Positions 1-6,229 of a stretch of DNA of 6,261 nt are shown here, piece by piece. Each line of letters starts with the position of its first letter. Position 1 is the stretch's first letter. This DNA comes from Pseudomonadota bacterium (GTDB lineage Bacteria > Pseudomonadota > Alphaproteobacteria > Rhizobiales > Hyphomicrobiaceae). The notes under the pieces were generated by a model. That model made no database searches and had not been told where the DNA came from. It was given only the letters and a program-made list of their open reading frames with translations. The DNA lies in NCBI GenBank assembly GCA_023392135.1, contig JAEVZQ010000298.1:1-6261 (forward strand). The letters are read 5' to 3'. The position numbers and the translations under genes are program-made.

Positions 1-643
1 CGTCGTCCCGCACGGTCCGGCTGCCCACGAGAATGGCATCGCTCATTGCCCGCAGCATGTGCCCCTGGGCACGTGCCTCCGGCCCGGTGACCCAGACCGG
101 CTTGCCTTCCGTCCCGCGGGGCACAGCGCCGTTGGCGGAGAGTGCCAGCTTGAGCTGGATGAACGGCCGCCGTTCGCTGACGCGCAGAATGTGCCCGCGG
201 GTGACCCAGTCCGCCTCCTCGCTACGCACCCCGCGGGTGACGGAGATGCCGGCTGCGCGCAGCCGTTCGAGACCGCGCCCGGCCACTCTCGCGTCGGGGT
301 CCTCGATGCCCACGACGACACGGGCCAATCCTGCCTCGACCAGCGCGTCGGCGCAGGGCGGCGTGCCACCGTGATGGGAGCAGGGTTCGAGCGAGACGTA
401 CATCGTTGCCCCACGCGCCCGCGAGCCGGCCCGGCGCAACGCCTCCGTCTCCGCATGGGGCCGGCCGCCGGGCTGGGTCCAGCCGCGCGCAATCAACTCG
501 CTGGAGGCTTCGTCGACGATCACCGCACCCACGGACGGGTTTGGCGCCGTGGTCCCGAGCCCGCGACGTGCGAGCATGAGAGCGATGTCCATGAAGCGGT
601 CATCCCGCTCGGACTGTGTGTCACTCGCGATCGTTCTGGCCAT
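1..643 (-). CDS. ribD: Bifunctional riboflavin biosynthesis protein RibD, N-terminal part (cut by window edge)
   Basis: RibD carries out two consecutive cytosolic steps of riboflavin synthesis: deamination of the diaminopyrimidine made from GTP, then NADPH-dependent reduction of the ribose side chain. The visible 214 residues contain the whole deaminase domain. It has the early [11 protein letters not shown] motif (residues 33-43), the zinc ligand and catalytic glutamate in PHAE (62-65), and the zinc cysteines in EPCSHHG (C88) and PPCADAL (C97). The reductase domain begins near residue 160 ([11 protein letters not shown]) and is cut at residue 214 within [13 protein letters not shown]. RibD is usually about 360-380 residues, so roughly 150 are missing to the left. 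The chosen ATG (643) has AGGAG at 648-652, a short 4-nt spacing, and lies inside nrdR, giving a 23-bp overlap in another frame. This suggests translational coupling. M18 is a less likely alternative start. The identification is secure from the motifs and the nrdR neighbour. Confidence 0.95.
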   Translation of the reverse strand, partial: MARTIASDTQSERDDRFMDIALMLARRGLGTTAPNPSVGAVIVDEASSELIARGWTQPGGRPHAETEALRRAGSRARGATMYVSLEPCSHHGGTPPCADALVEAGLARVVVGIEDPDARVAGRGLERLRAAGISVTRGVRSEEADWVTRGHILRVSERRPFIQLKLALSANGAVPRGTEGKPVWVTGPEARAQGHMLRAMSDAILVGSRTVRDD

Positions 644-1115
644 GGGACTCCTGGCCGGCGCCATTTCCTTTCGCGATCTCGGTCAGAACTTCTTGGAAGT
701 CCGACGCCTCGCGAAAATCGCGGTACACGGAGGCAAATCGAACGTAAGCCACCGGGTCGAGGCCGCGCAGAGCCTCGCACACGATCTCGCCGATGGCGGA
801 GGATGTCACCTCCGACTCCCCGGTGCTTTCGAGCTGACGGACGATGCCCGACACCATGCGTTCGATCCGCTCGGCTTCGACCGGTCGCTTGCGCAGGGCG
901 ATCTCGATGGACCGGGCCAGCTTGTCGCGATCGAACGGCACCTTGCGGCCCGATCGCTTCATAACCGTGATTTCCCGCAGTTGAACGCGCTCGAAGGTTG
1001 TAAACCTGCCGCCGCAATCCGGACAGACCCGCCGCCGGCGGATCGCCGCGCCCTCTTCTGTCGGGCGGCTGTCCTTCACCTGGGTATCACCGCTGCCGCA
1101 GAACGGGCAACGCAT
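621..1115 (-). CDS. nrdR: Transcriptional repressor NrdR
   Basis: NrdR is a cytosolic, ATP/dATP-sensing repressor of ribonucleotide reductase genes. The 164-residue protein matches the usual family length of about 150-180. It starts with the zinc ribbon (MRCPFC with C3 and C6; CPDC with C31 and C34) and the basic stretch [18 protein letters not shown]. The ATP-cone domain follows at about residues 49-139, opening with [12 protein letters not shown] and closing with [13 protein letters not shown]. The ATG has an AGGAG at 1124-1128 with 8-nt spacing, which supports this start. It lies downstream of glyA and overlaps ribD by 23 bp, a common alphaproteobacterial arrangement. The C-terminal tail after residue 145 is polar and not conserved in the family; its codons are the ones that overlap ribD. 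No NrdR box was recognised in the window, which is expected because its usual targets are nrd promoters elsewhere. Confidence 0.97.
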   Translation of the reverse strand: MRCPFCGSGDTQVKDSRPTEEGAAIRRRRVCPDCGGRFTTFERVQLREITVMKRSGRKVPFDRDKLARSIEIALRKRPVEAERIERMVSGIVRQLESTGESEVTSSAIGEIVCEALRGLDPVAYVRFASVYRDFREASDFQEVLTEIAKGNGAGQESHGQNDRE

Positions 1116-1135
1116 GGGGTGGTCTCCTCAGGGTC

Positions 1136-1210
1136 GTGAAGTCGTGAGATCGTGCGATCGTGAGTTGGTGACCCGCACGATTTGGCGATCTCACGATCTC
1201 ACAACCTCAC
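1136..1210 (-). repeat. Inverted repeat of tandem octamers after glyA (possible terminator or RNA structure)
   Basis: The gap between glyA and nrdR holds 25-nt arms at 1136-1160 and 1186-1210 around a 25-nt loop. In the minus-strand RNA, 22 of 25 pairs are Watson-Crick, two are G-U wobbles (1206/1140 and 1203/1143) and one is an A/G mismatch. The wobbles pair only in the transcript of the genes' own strand, which favours a structured RNA. The arms consist of consecutive 8-mers close to GTGAGATC: five units on the plus strand from 1136 to 1175, and three units on the minus strand from 1210 back to 1187. The glyA stop codon (1209-1207) lies inside the stem. No U-tract follows the 3' arm, so this is not a classical intrinsic terminator. 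It could stabilise the glyA mRNA end, slow transcription into nrdR-ribD, or be a dispersed repeat. Confidence 0.75.
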
Positions 1211-2517
1211 GTATCACTATAAATCGGGAACTTCCGGCAAAGCTCGATCGCTTCTTCGCGCACGCGCGCCTCGACGGTCGTATTGCCTTCCTCGCCCTTC
1301 TCGGCCAGGCCGTCCAACACGTCCGCAATCATGCGGCCGATGGCCTTGAACTCCTCGATGCCGAATCCGCGGGTCGTGCCCGCCGGAGAGCCGAGCCGGA
1401 CGCCGGATGTGACGGTCGGCTTCTCCGGATCGAACGGGACGCCGTTCTTGTTGCACGTGATGTGGGCGCGTCCGAGGGCCCTTTCCGAAACATTGCCGGT
1501 TAGCTTTTTCGGTCTGAGATCGACCAGCATCAGGTGCGTATCCGTGCCGCCGGCAACCAGATCATAGCCGGCCGACTTGAGCACTTCGCCGAGCGCTGCG
1601 GCGTTCTCGACGACGGCCTTGGCGTAGGCCTTGAACTCCGGCCTCAGCGCCTCGCCGAAGGCAACGGCCTTCGCGGCAATAATGTGCATCAGTGGCCCGC
1701 CCTGCAGGCCCGGAAAGATGGCCGAATTGACCTTCTTCGCAATTTCCGGATCGTTGGTCAGGATCATGCCACCGCGCGGGCCGCGCAGCGTCTTGTGAGT
1801 GGTGGTGGTCACCACGTGGGCGTGGGGGACGGGATTGGGATGCGCGCCACCGGCGACGAGTCCCGCAAAATGGGCCATGTCGACCATCAGATACGCGCCG
1901 ACCTCGTCCGCAATTTCCCGGAACGCGGCGAAATCGATGGTGCGCGGGTAAGCCGATCCACCTGTAATGATGATGCGTGGCCGGTGCTCCCTGGCGAGCG
2001 AACGGACCTCGTCGTGGTCGATACGGTGGTCCTGGCGGCGGACGCCGTAATGCACCGGCTTGAACCATTTGCCGGACATGTTGACGGGTGAGCCGTGCGT
2101 GAGATGTCCGCCCGCCGCGAGCGACAGCCCAAGTATGGTGTCGCCCGGCTTCGCCAGAGCCATGAACACGCCCTGGTTGGCCTGGCTGCCGGAATGGGGC
2201 TGCACGTTGGCAAAGGCGCTGCCGAACAGCTCCTTCGCGCGGCTGATCGCCAATTCCTCGGCGACATCGACGTATTGACAGCCGCCGTAGTAGCGCCGGC
2301 CCGGATAGCCTTCGGCATACTTGTTCGTGAGCACGGAGCCTGCGGCCTCGAGAACGGCGCGCGAAACGATGTTTTCCGACGCGATCAGCTCGATCTCGTA
2401 ACGTTGGCGCGCCAGTTCGTCCGCGACGGCGCCGAAGAGCTCGGGATCACGTTCGGCAAGTGTTTCGGTGAAAAAGCCTGGCGATGCGTTTGGTCGGCCG
2501 GGGTCGGCGGTGCTCAT
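1207..2517 (-). CDS. glyA: Serine hydroxymethyltransferase
   Basis: GlyA is a cytosolic PLP enzyme that interconverts serine and glycine with tetrahydrofolate and 5,10-methylene-tetrahydrofolate, the main source of one-carbon units. Numbering from the ATG at 2517 (436 residues; family about 415-435), diagnostic motifs are [10 protein letters not shown] near 44-53, [15 protein letters not shown] near 65-79, VDMAH (D213, H216) and the PLP-lysine motif [14 protein letters not shown] with K242. NKNGVPFD and [13 protein letters not shown] (substrate-carboxylate arginine near 374) follow. An ATG two codons upstream (2523) is also in frame. GAGAGAG at 2525-2531 lies 7 nt from the ATG at 2517 but only 1 nt from the one at 2523, so 2517 is preferred. 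The stop codon lies inside the octamer hairpin. Upstream is hemA, whose product consumes glycine, so GlyA may feed heme synthesis; that link is inferred from position. Confidence 0.97.
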   Translation of the reverse strand: MSTADPGRPNASPGFFTETLAERDPELFGAVADELARQRYEIELIASENIVSRAVLEAAGSVLTNKYAEGYPGRRYYGGCQYVDVAEELAISRAKELFGSAFANVQPHSGSQANQGVFMALAKPGDTILGLSLAAGGHLTHGSPVNMSGKWFKPVHYGVRRQDHRIDHDEVRSLAREHRPRIIITGGSAYPRTIDFAAFREIADEVGAYLMVDMAHFAGLVAGGAHPNPVPHAHVVTTTTHKTLRGPRGGMILTNDPEIAKKVNSAIFPGLQGGPLMHIIAAKAVAFGEALRPEFKAYAKAVVENAAALGEVLKSAGYDLVAGGTDTHLMLVDLRPKKLTGNVSERALGRAHITCNKNGVPFDPEKPTVTSGVRLGSPAGTTRGFGIEEFKAIGRMIADVLDGLAEKGEEGNTTVEARVREEAIELCRKFPIYSDT

Positions 2518-2523
2518 GGTCAT

Positions 2524-2681
2524 ACTCTCTCGCGGGAAGACGGCGAAGCATATGCCGGGCGGTTGTGGCTAGGTCTGATGTGCGACATAACATGAGCATC
2601 AGCCGCCCAACAACCGCGCGGGGCGGCTTGGGACGTGATGGCGCGGGCCAACTCTCCGAAATACGTCCCGACTGCGGACTG
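2524..2681 (-). promoter_or_regulatory. hemA-glyA intergenic region, likely glyA leader/promoter
   Basis: This 158-bp gap separates the hemA stop from the glyA start and probably holds the glyA promoter. One weak sigma-70-like pair is TTGTTG (2613-2608) and TTATGT (2590-2585) with a 17-nt spacer. Neither hexamer is close to consensus, so the exact promoter is uncertain. I looked for the conserved core of a glycine riboswitch and did not see it. The octamer GCGGTTGT at 2559-2566 can pair with ACAACCGC at 2610-2617, which lies mostly in the loop of the hairpin annotated at 2601-2628. Confidence 0.35.
2601..2628 (-). terminator. GC-rich hairpin after hemA, possible terminator
   Basis: AGCCGCCC at 2601-2608 is perfectly complementary to GGGCGGCT at 2621-2628, giving an 8-bp, nearly all-GC stem with a 12-nt loop about 53 bp after the hemA stop codon. 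No run of U follows it in the minus-strand RNA. It is therefore a weak candidate for an intrinsic terminator and could instead be a pause or leader structure of glyA. Confidence 0.4.
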
Positions 2682-3911
2682 CTACTCGGCCGCGATCCGG
2701 ACGGGGCCCGATTCCAGCCCGAGCTCATCCCAAAGGATTGTAAGAGCCGATACGAGTTGATCGATGTCGCGATCGGAATGCTGCGGCGTCGGCGTGAATC
2801 GCAGACGCTCGGTCCCGCGTGGCACCGTCGGGTAGTTGATCGGCTGGACATAGATGCCGAAGCGGTCAAGCAGGGCATCGGATATTGTCTTGCAGAGCAC
2901 GGGGTCACCCACCATCACGGGCACGATGTGGCTCGGGTTCTCCAGCACGGGCAGCCCGGCCCCGGTGAGCCGGCGCTTCAGCGTGCGGGCCCGCTCCCGG
3001 TGCTGCTCGCGCTCCACCATGCTCGATTTCAGGTGCCTCACACTGGTGAGCGCCCCGGCGACGATGGCGGGAGCCAGAGAGGTCGTGAAAATGAAGCCCG
3101 GCGCGCAGCTACGGATGGCATCGATGCAAGTGCGGCCGGCCGCGATGTAGCCGCCCATCACGCCGAAGCCCTTTGCCAGCGTCGCATTGATGATGTCGAC
3201 CCGGTCGAGTACGCCGTCGCGCTCGGCGATGCCGCCGCCGCGCGGTCCGTACATGCCGACCGCATGCACCTCATCGAGATAGGTGAGAGCGCCATACCGG
3301 TCGGCCAGATCGCAGATCGCGGCAATCGGGGCGATGGTCCCGTCCATGGAGTAGACTGACTCGAAGGCGATGATTTTCGGCGTGCTGCGGTCGAATTTCT
3401 TGAGGTGGGCCTCCAGGTCGGCCAGATCGTTATGCCGCCAGATGCGCTTCGGCCCGCCGCCGTGCCGAATGCCTTCGATCATCGAGGCATGGTTCTTCTC
3501 GTCGGAGAAGATGATGGCGCCGGGAAGCAGCTTGACGAGCGTCGAGAGGGTCGCGTCGTTGGCGATGTAGGCCGACGTGAAAAGCAGGGCGGCTTCCTTG
3601 CCATGAAGCTCTGCGAGCTCCTCCTCCAGCTCCACGTGATAACGGGTCGTGCCAGAGATGTTGCGTGTGCCGCCGGACCCGGCGCCCGTCGCGTCCAGCG
3701 CCTCGTGCATGGCTGACAGCACAACCGGATGCTGCCCCATCCCCAGGTAGTCGTTGGAGCACCAGACCGTAATGGGCTGCTTCGAGCCGGAGCCGTAGTA
3801 GCTGGCGGCAGGGAACGCCCCGCAGTTACGCCTCAGGTCAGCAAACACGCGATAACGCCCTTCGGCCTGGATCGCCTCCAGGGCGTTCTGGAACCTTGCT
3901 GTGTAATCCAC
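2682..3911 (-). CDS. hemA: 5-Aminolevulinate synthase
   Basis: HemA (ALAS) condenses glycine and succinyl-CoA to 5-aminolevulinate, the first step of heme, and where present bacteriochlorophyll and cobalamin, synthesis by the Shemin pathway. From the GTG at 3911 the protein has 409 residues, the usual alphaproteobacterial size, and begins MDYTARF, like family members. Visible motifs are [65 protein letters not shown] and the PLP-lysine segment [14 protein letters not shown] (K247). The C-terminal region keeps [17 protein letters not shown]. Another in-frame GTG at 3923 has AGAGG at 3934-3938. The 3911 start has AAGGTGA at 3926-3920 with 8-nt spacing and the better family N-terminus. An FNR/FixK-like box lies about 165 bp upstream. 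Lying between ldt and glyA, it may form a glycine-to-heme pair with glyA. Confidence 0.96.
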   Translation of the reverse strand: MDYTARFQNALEAIQAEGRYRVFADLRRNCGAFPAASYYGSGSKQPITVWCSNDYLGMGQHPVVLSAMHEALDATGAGSGGTRNISGTTRYHVELEEELAELHGKEAALLFTSAYIANDATLSTLVKLLPGAIIFSDEKNHASMIEGIRHGGGPKRIWRHNDLADLEAHLKKFDRSTPKIIAFESVYSMDGTIAPIAAICDLADRYGALTYLDEVHAVGMYGPRGGGIAERDGVLDRVDIINATLAKGFGVMGGYIAAGRTCIDAIRSCAPGFIFTTSLAPAIVAGALTSVRHLKSSMVEREQHRERARTLKRRLTGAGLPVLENPSHIVPVMVGDPVLCKTISDALLDRFGIYVQPINYPTVPRGTERLRFTPTPQHSDRDIDQLVSALTILWDELGLESGPVRIAAE

Positions 3912-3930
3912 CGATCCCGTCACCTTGCAC

Positions 3931-3962
3931 GAGCCTCTATGAGCTTTGACCCGGAGGAGGCT
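3931..3962 (-). promoter_or_regulatory. Hairpin that could cover the upstream hemA ribosome binding site
   Basis: In the minus-strand RNA, AGCCUC (3962-3957) can pair with GAGGCU (3937-3932), leaving a 19-nt loop. The 3' arm contains most of AGAGG (3938-3934), the Shine-Dalgarno sequence for a start at 3923. The CCUCCU stretch in and beside the 5' arm resembles an anti-Shine-Dalgarno. The stem is only 6 bp, so chance is a real possibility. The structure would matter less if translation starts at 3911. Confidence 0.25.
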
Positions 3963-4022
3963 GTCAGTTCAACTTCCCCGATGTCGCGGCTCAGGTCCAG
4001 GCATTCGTGTGGAATCAAAGTC

Positions 4023-4062
4023 GCGCCCGAGCCACCTCCCTGAAAATGAAGCGTCCGAGCCA
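4023..4062. repeat. Direct 12-mer repeat in the hemA upstream region
   Basis: GCGCCCGAGCCA at 4023-4034 is repeated with one change as GCGTCCGAGCCA at 4051-4062, with start points 28 bp apart. Both copies lie in the non-coding gap upstream of hemA, on either side of the position where a promoter driven by the FNR-like box would have its -10 region. The repeat may be a binding site or chance. Confidence 0.3.
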
Positions 4063-4072
4063 AAATAGCGCG

Positions 4073-4086
4073 TTGAGCTGGATCAA
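4073..4086 (-). promoter_or_regulatory. FNR/FixK-type box upstream of hemA
   Basis: The minus strand reads TTGATCCAGCTCAA. This fits the FixK/FnrL pattern TTG(A/C)-N6-(T/G)CAA exactly and the stricter FNR palindrome TTGAT-N4-ATCAA at nine of ten positions. It sits 5 bp after the ldt stop codon and is centred about 168 bp before the hemA GTG at 3911. For an activator at the usual -41.5 position, transcription would start near 4038, leaving a leader of about 125 nt. The matching -10 window (4050-4045, TTCATT) is weak. Oxygen control of hemA through FixK/FNR-family proteins is known in several alphaproteobacteria, which makes the site plausible. Binding itself is inferred. Confidence 0.5.
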
Positions 4087-4091
4087 GAACG

Positions 4092-5378
4092 TCAGTAGGC
4101 CGCGGCCGTCTCCCCGACGCCGTCCTTCTGGTAGAGGTCCCGGCGGAACTGGACGACACCGTCCTCGGTAGCCCAGGCCGTGATGTAGGCCATGTAGATG
4201 GGAACGGGTTTTTTGAGGCTCACGTCTTTCCGCTCACCGGATTTCTTCAGCGCCAGCACGTTTTCAATGGTCAACCCACTGTCCCGCAACAGCCATGCGG
4301 CGAGCTCCTCGATACCCTGGACGCGGACGCAGCCGGAGCTCGCAGCCCGGAAATTGCGCCCGAAGGCGCTCTCTAATGGCGTGTCGTGGAGATAGACGGA
4401 GTAGCCGTTGTGGAAATTGATCTTCACAAAGCCGAGCGGGTTGTCCTTACCCGGCTGCTGTCGATAGGTGAGATTGTGAACAATGTCTGAGGACCAATTG
4501 ATCTTCGCGCTGTCGAGCTTGCGCCCGTCCGCGCCGTAGGCATCGATCCCGTAGATCTGCAGCACGTCCTTGTCGCTCCGGGCCAGATCGCGGCCTTTGG
4601 GGATCAGATCCTTCGCGATGACGGTCGGCGGCACGGTCCAGATGGGGTTGAAGTTCAGCTCGTGGATGGTCGAGCGGAGGACGGGGGTCTGCCGGTCGAT
4701 CTTGCCCACGACGCCCGCATGCCGGGAGACGACGCGATCGTTCTCGATCGCCTCGATCTGGGCTGCCGGTATGTTGACCAGCACGTACCGTCTGCCGGCC
4801 GATCGCGCCAGTGCACTCACCCGGTCGAGATTCGTCCGGAGCTGGCGGAGCCTGGCCGATGCCGGGACATTGAGGGCGCCAATGGTGCGGCCGTCGACGA
4901 TACCGGTCGGCGCAAGCCCGTTCGAGGCCTGGAACCGCTTCACCGCGCGCTCGAGATAATAGTCGAAGTAGTCCGGATAGTTGGAGCCTTCCCGCAGATC
5001 GCCCGACATGAACAGCCGGTCGCGGAGCATCCTTACGGCCCGATCCGTCATTCCGGCCTGCAGCTTCATTTCGGGCAGCGGCTTCCAGCCGCCTTGCTCG
5101 ACGATCGCGGTGTATCGCTTGATGGCCGTCTTCATCGGCTCGAAGTTGGCCGGGGAGATGGTGGGATAGCCGCGTGGCGGGTTCGCCTCCCATTCGCGGA
5201 CGAAGGCCCGGTCGTAGGGCTGAGAGTAGCTGGGCACGTTGTCTGCAAAGGGATTCCAGCTCGCCCCGTCGTAAGCCGATGCCGGCACGCCGATCATCGC
5301 CGACGCCATGCCCCCCGCTGCCACGAAGCCAATCAGATGGGCCGCCCTCCGGCCGCTGAATGCCCGTACCGCCACCAC
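4092..5378 (-). CDS. Secreted L,D-transpeptidase, YcbB/LdtD-like (LdtP homologue)
   Basis: Predicted periplasmic enzyme that forms 3-3 crosslinks in peptidoglycan or attaches proteins to it. Numbering from GTG 5378 (428 residues), a signal peptide covers about 1-35: basic RAFSGRRAAH, a hydrophobic stretch, and the cleavage motif PASA before YDG. A peptidoglycan-binding-like helical domain follows at about 108-172 (MLRDRLFMSG, AVKRFQASNGLAPTGIVD). The YkuD catalytic domain spans about 197-365, with HDTP (H331) and SSGCVRV (catalytic C350). The tail PVPIYMAYITAWATEDG is typical of the YcbB group. A GTG at 5387 overlaps the AGGAG at 5391-5387, whereas GTG 5378 is 8 nt from it and is preferred. 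GTG 5375 is a third option. The upstream MarR gene resembles LdtR, the known regulator of ldtP in Liberibacter, so LdtR control is likely. The exact crosslinking activity is inferred from family. Confidence 0.92.
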   Translation of the reverse strand: MVAVRAFSGRRAAHLIGFVAAGGMASAMIGVPASAYDGASWNPFADNVPSYSQPYDRAFVREWEANPPRGYPTISPANFEPMKTAIKRYTAIVEQGGWKPLPEMKLQAGMTDRAVRMLRDRLFMSGDLREGSNYPDYFDYYLERAVKRFQASNGLAPTGIVDGRTIGALNVPASARLRQLRTNLDRVSALARSAGRRYVLVNIPAAQIEAIENDRVVSRHAGVVGKIDRQTPVLRSTIHELNFNPIWTVPPTVIAKDLIPKGRDLARSDKDVLQIYGIDAYGADGRKLDSAKINWSSDIVHNLTYRQQPGKDNPLGFVKINFHNGYSVYLHDTPLESAFGRNFRAASSGCVRVQGIEELAAWLLRDSGLTIENVLALKKSGERKDVSLKKPVPIYMAYITAWATEDGVVQFRRDLYQKDGVGETAAAY

Positions 5379-5415
5379 TTCGTGCACTCCTCGCCTTTAC
5401 TCGACCTCCGCCAGA

Positions 5416-5444
5416 ATTCTAGTCACGCCAGTAAGGAGCATCAG
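5416..5444 (-). promoter_or_regulatory. Candidate sigma-70 promoter of ldt
   Basis: TAGAAT at 5421-5416 matches the -10 consensus at five of six positions. CTGATG at 5444-5439 is a poor -35, with three matches, at a 17-nt spacing. Transcription would begin near 5409 and give a leader of about 30 nt, containing the AGGAG at 5391-5387. A weak -35 would suit an activator-dependent promoter, but this is inference. Confidence 0.35.
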
Positions 5445-5516
5445 CGTTAACGAATTCTGAGCGCGCGCGGCAGTTCTGGCCAGGAAAGGCATTCACGGCA
5501 CGGCTTGGCATTCGCA

Positions 5517-5537
5517 GCAATCTATTAGCGGGATTGC
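5517..5537. repeat. Inverted repeat upstream of ldt, possible regulator site
   Basis: GCAATC (5517-5522) and GATTGC (5532-5537) form perfect 6-bp arms around a 9-bp AT-rich centre. The overall 21 bp is in the size range of MarR-family operators. It lies about 75 bp upstream of the candidate ldt -35 element. Assignment to LdtR rests only on position and symmetry. Confidence 0.3.
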
Positions 5538-5653
5538 CGCGCACCATTAGGTTCGGGCTGGAACTGCAGAGGCCCGACATTCCTCCAACGCAATGCTGCG
5601 GGGAAGTCACAATCTTGGCAGACTTGCCTTAATTCGGGGAAGCGATGCCGTGT

Positions 5654-5688
5654 GGCAACAACGAGCCCCGGCGCTCAGGCCAGGGCTC
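5654..5688 (-). terminator. Terminator-like hairpin after the MarR gene
   Basis: In the minus-strand RNA, GAGCCCUGGC (5688-5679) pairs with GCCGGGGCUC (5672-5663), including one G-U pair, around the 6-nt loop CUGAGC. GUUGUUGCC follows directly, which is a modest U-rich tail. It starts 35 bp after the MarR stop codon. It fits an intrinsic terminator, perhaps partial, separating the regulator from ldt. Confidence 0.6.
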
Positions 5689-5722
5689 CCATGTGCAGCG
5701 ATCTTGCGAGGCTGTGACGCCG

Positions 5723-6229
5723 TCAGAGCCGGTAGCGGATCTGGTCGGACCAGAACCGCTCGAGGCGCATGAGCACGCGGTTCAAATCCTGGAGATCATC
5801 GAAGCCGACCTCGCCGACGCTTCCCAAGGAGCGAAGCTGGCGGCGGTAGAGGCGGCGCACGGTTTCGCAGATCGCCTCGCCCTTGCTCGTCAGCCGTACA
5901 CGCACGGAGCGGCGGTCGTGGTCGGACCGCTTGTAGTGAATGTAGCCTAGCTCGACCAGCTTCTTCAGATTGTAGGAGACGTTAGAGCCGAGATAATAGC
6001 CGCGCGTCTTCAGCTCGCCTGCGGTAAGCTCCTCATCACCGAGGTTGTGCAGAAGCAGCGCCTGAACCGGGTTGAGATCACAGCCGCCATTGCGGTCGAA
6101 CTCGTCCTTGATGACGTCGAGCAGCAGCCGATGGAGGCGCTCGATAAGCCGCAACGCTTCAAGGTACTCCCCCTCGAGATCATTGTTCGATACAGGCGCT
6201 GGCTGCGCCTCGACCTGAATGAATGTCAT
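5723..6229 (-). CDS. ldtR: MarR-family transcriptional regulator, LdtR-like
   Basis: A 168-residue winged-helix DNA-binding protein. The dimerisation helix covers about residues 18-45 (EYLEALRLIERLHRLLLDVI). The helix-turn-helix follows with LNPVQALLLHNLGDEELTAGELK and the recognition helix in YYLGSNVSYNLKKLVELGYI (about 78-97). The wing has the MarR signature DHDRRSVRVRLTSKG (103-117), and C-terminal helices (120-168) complete the dimer interface. The LNPVQALLL and GSNVSYNLKKLVE segments and the gene's position directly upstream of an L,D-transpeptidase match LdtR of Liberibacter and rhizobia, a regulator of ldtP linked to osmotic stress tolerance. The symbol rests on this resemblance and context. 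The ATG at 6229 has only a weak purine tract (GGGGGCAGGC) before it, and the promoter is mostly outside the window. No frameshift or other defect is seen. Confidence 0.85.
   Translation of the reverse strand: MTFIQVEAQPAPVSNNDLEGEYLEALRLIERLHRLLLDVIKDEFDRNGGCDLNPVQALLLHNLGDEELTAGELKTRGYYLGSNVSYNLKKLVELGYIHYKRSDHDRRSVRVRLTSKGEAICETVRRLYRRQLRSLGSVGEVGFDDLQDLNRVLMRLERFWSDQIRYRL

Larger units (their letters stand above)
5388..5722. other. 335-bp intergenic region between the MarR gene and ldt
   Basis: No convincing gene is seen here. On the minus strand it holds, in order, the terminator-like hairpin of the MarR gene (5663-5688), an inverted repeat at 5517-5537, short palindromes such as CTGGCCAG (5475-5482) and CGTTAACG (5445-5452), and a candidate ldt promoter (5416-5444). 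GAATTCT occurs twice, at 5414 and 5453. The base composition is less GC-rich than the neighbouring genes, as expected of a regulatory spacer. Confidence 0.6.

Noticed and set aside
59..964. Long plus-strand reading frame opposite ribD and nrdR
   Set aside because: It is antisense to two well-identified genes, has no recognisable domain and is arginine- and proline-rich, as expected of a shadow frame in GC-rich DNA.
2524..2681. Glycine riboswitch before glyA
   Set aside because: Considered because of the glycine genes, but the conserved glycine aptamer core sequences are not visible in the gap.
2484..3359. Long plus-strand reading frame opposite hemA and the hemA-glyA gap
   Set aside because: It is antisense to hemA with no recognisable motif. 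HemA explains the coding signal fully.
4018..4094. Short hydrophobic minus-strand peptide (LIQLNALFWLGRFIF) just after ldt
   Set aside because: It would need a TTG start without a clear ribosome binding site, is only about 23 residues, and coincides with the FNR-like box. Chance is more likely.
3920..4159. 79-codon minus-strand frame whose stop overlaps GTG 3923 as GTGA
   Set aside because: The 4-bp overlap looks like coupling, but the frame begins inside the ldt coding region, lacks a ribosome binding site and has no family resemblance.
5419..5610. 63-codon minus-strand frame in the MarR-ldt spacer
   Set aside because: A GGAGG lies only one base before an internal ATG, too close to work. 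Codon use is unlike the neighbours and the peptide has no recognisable feature.
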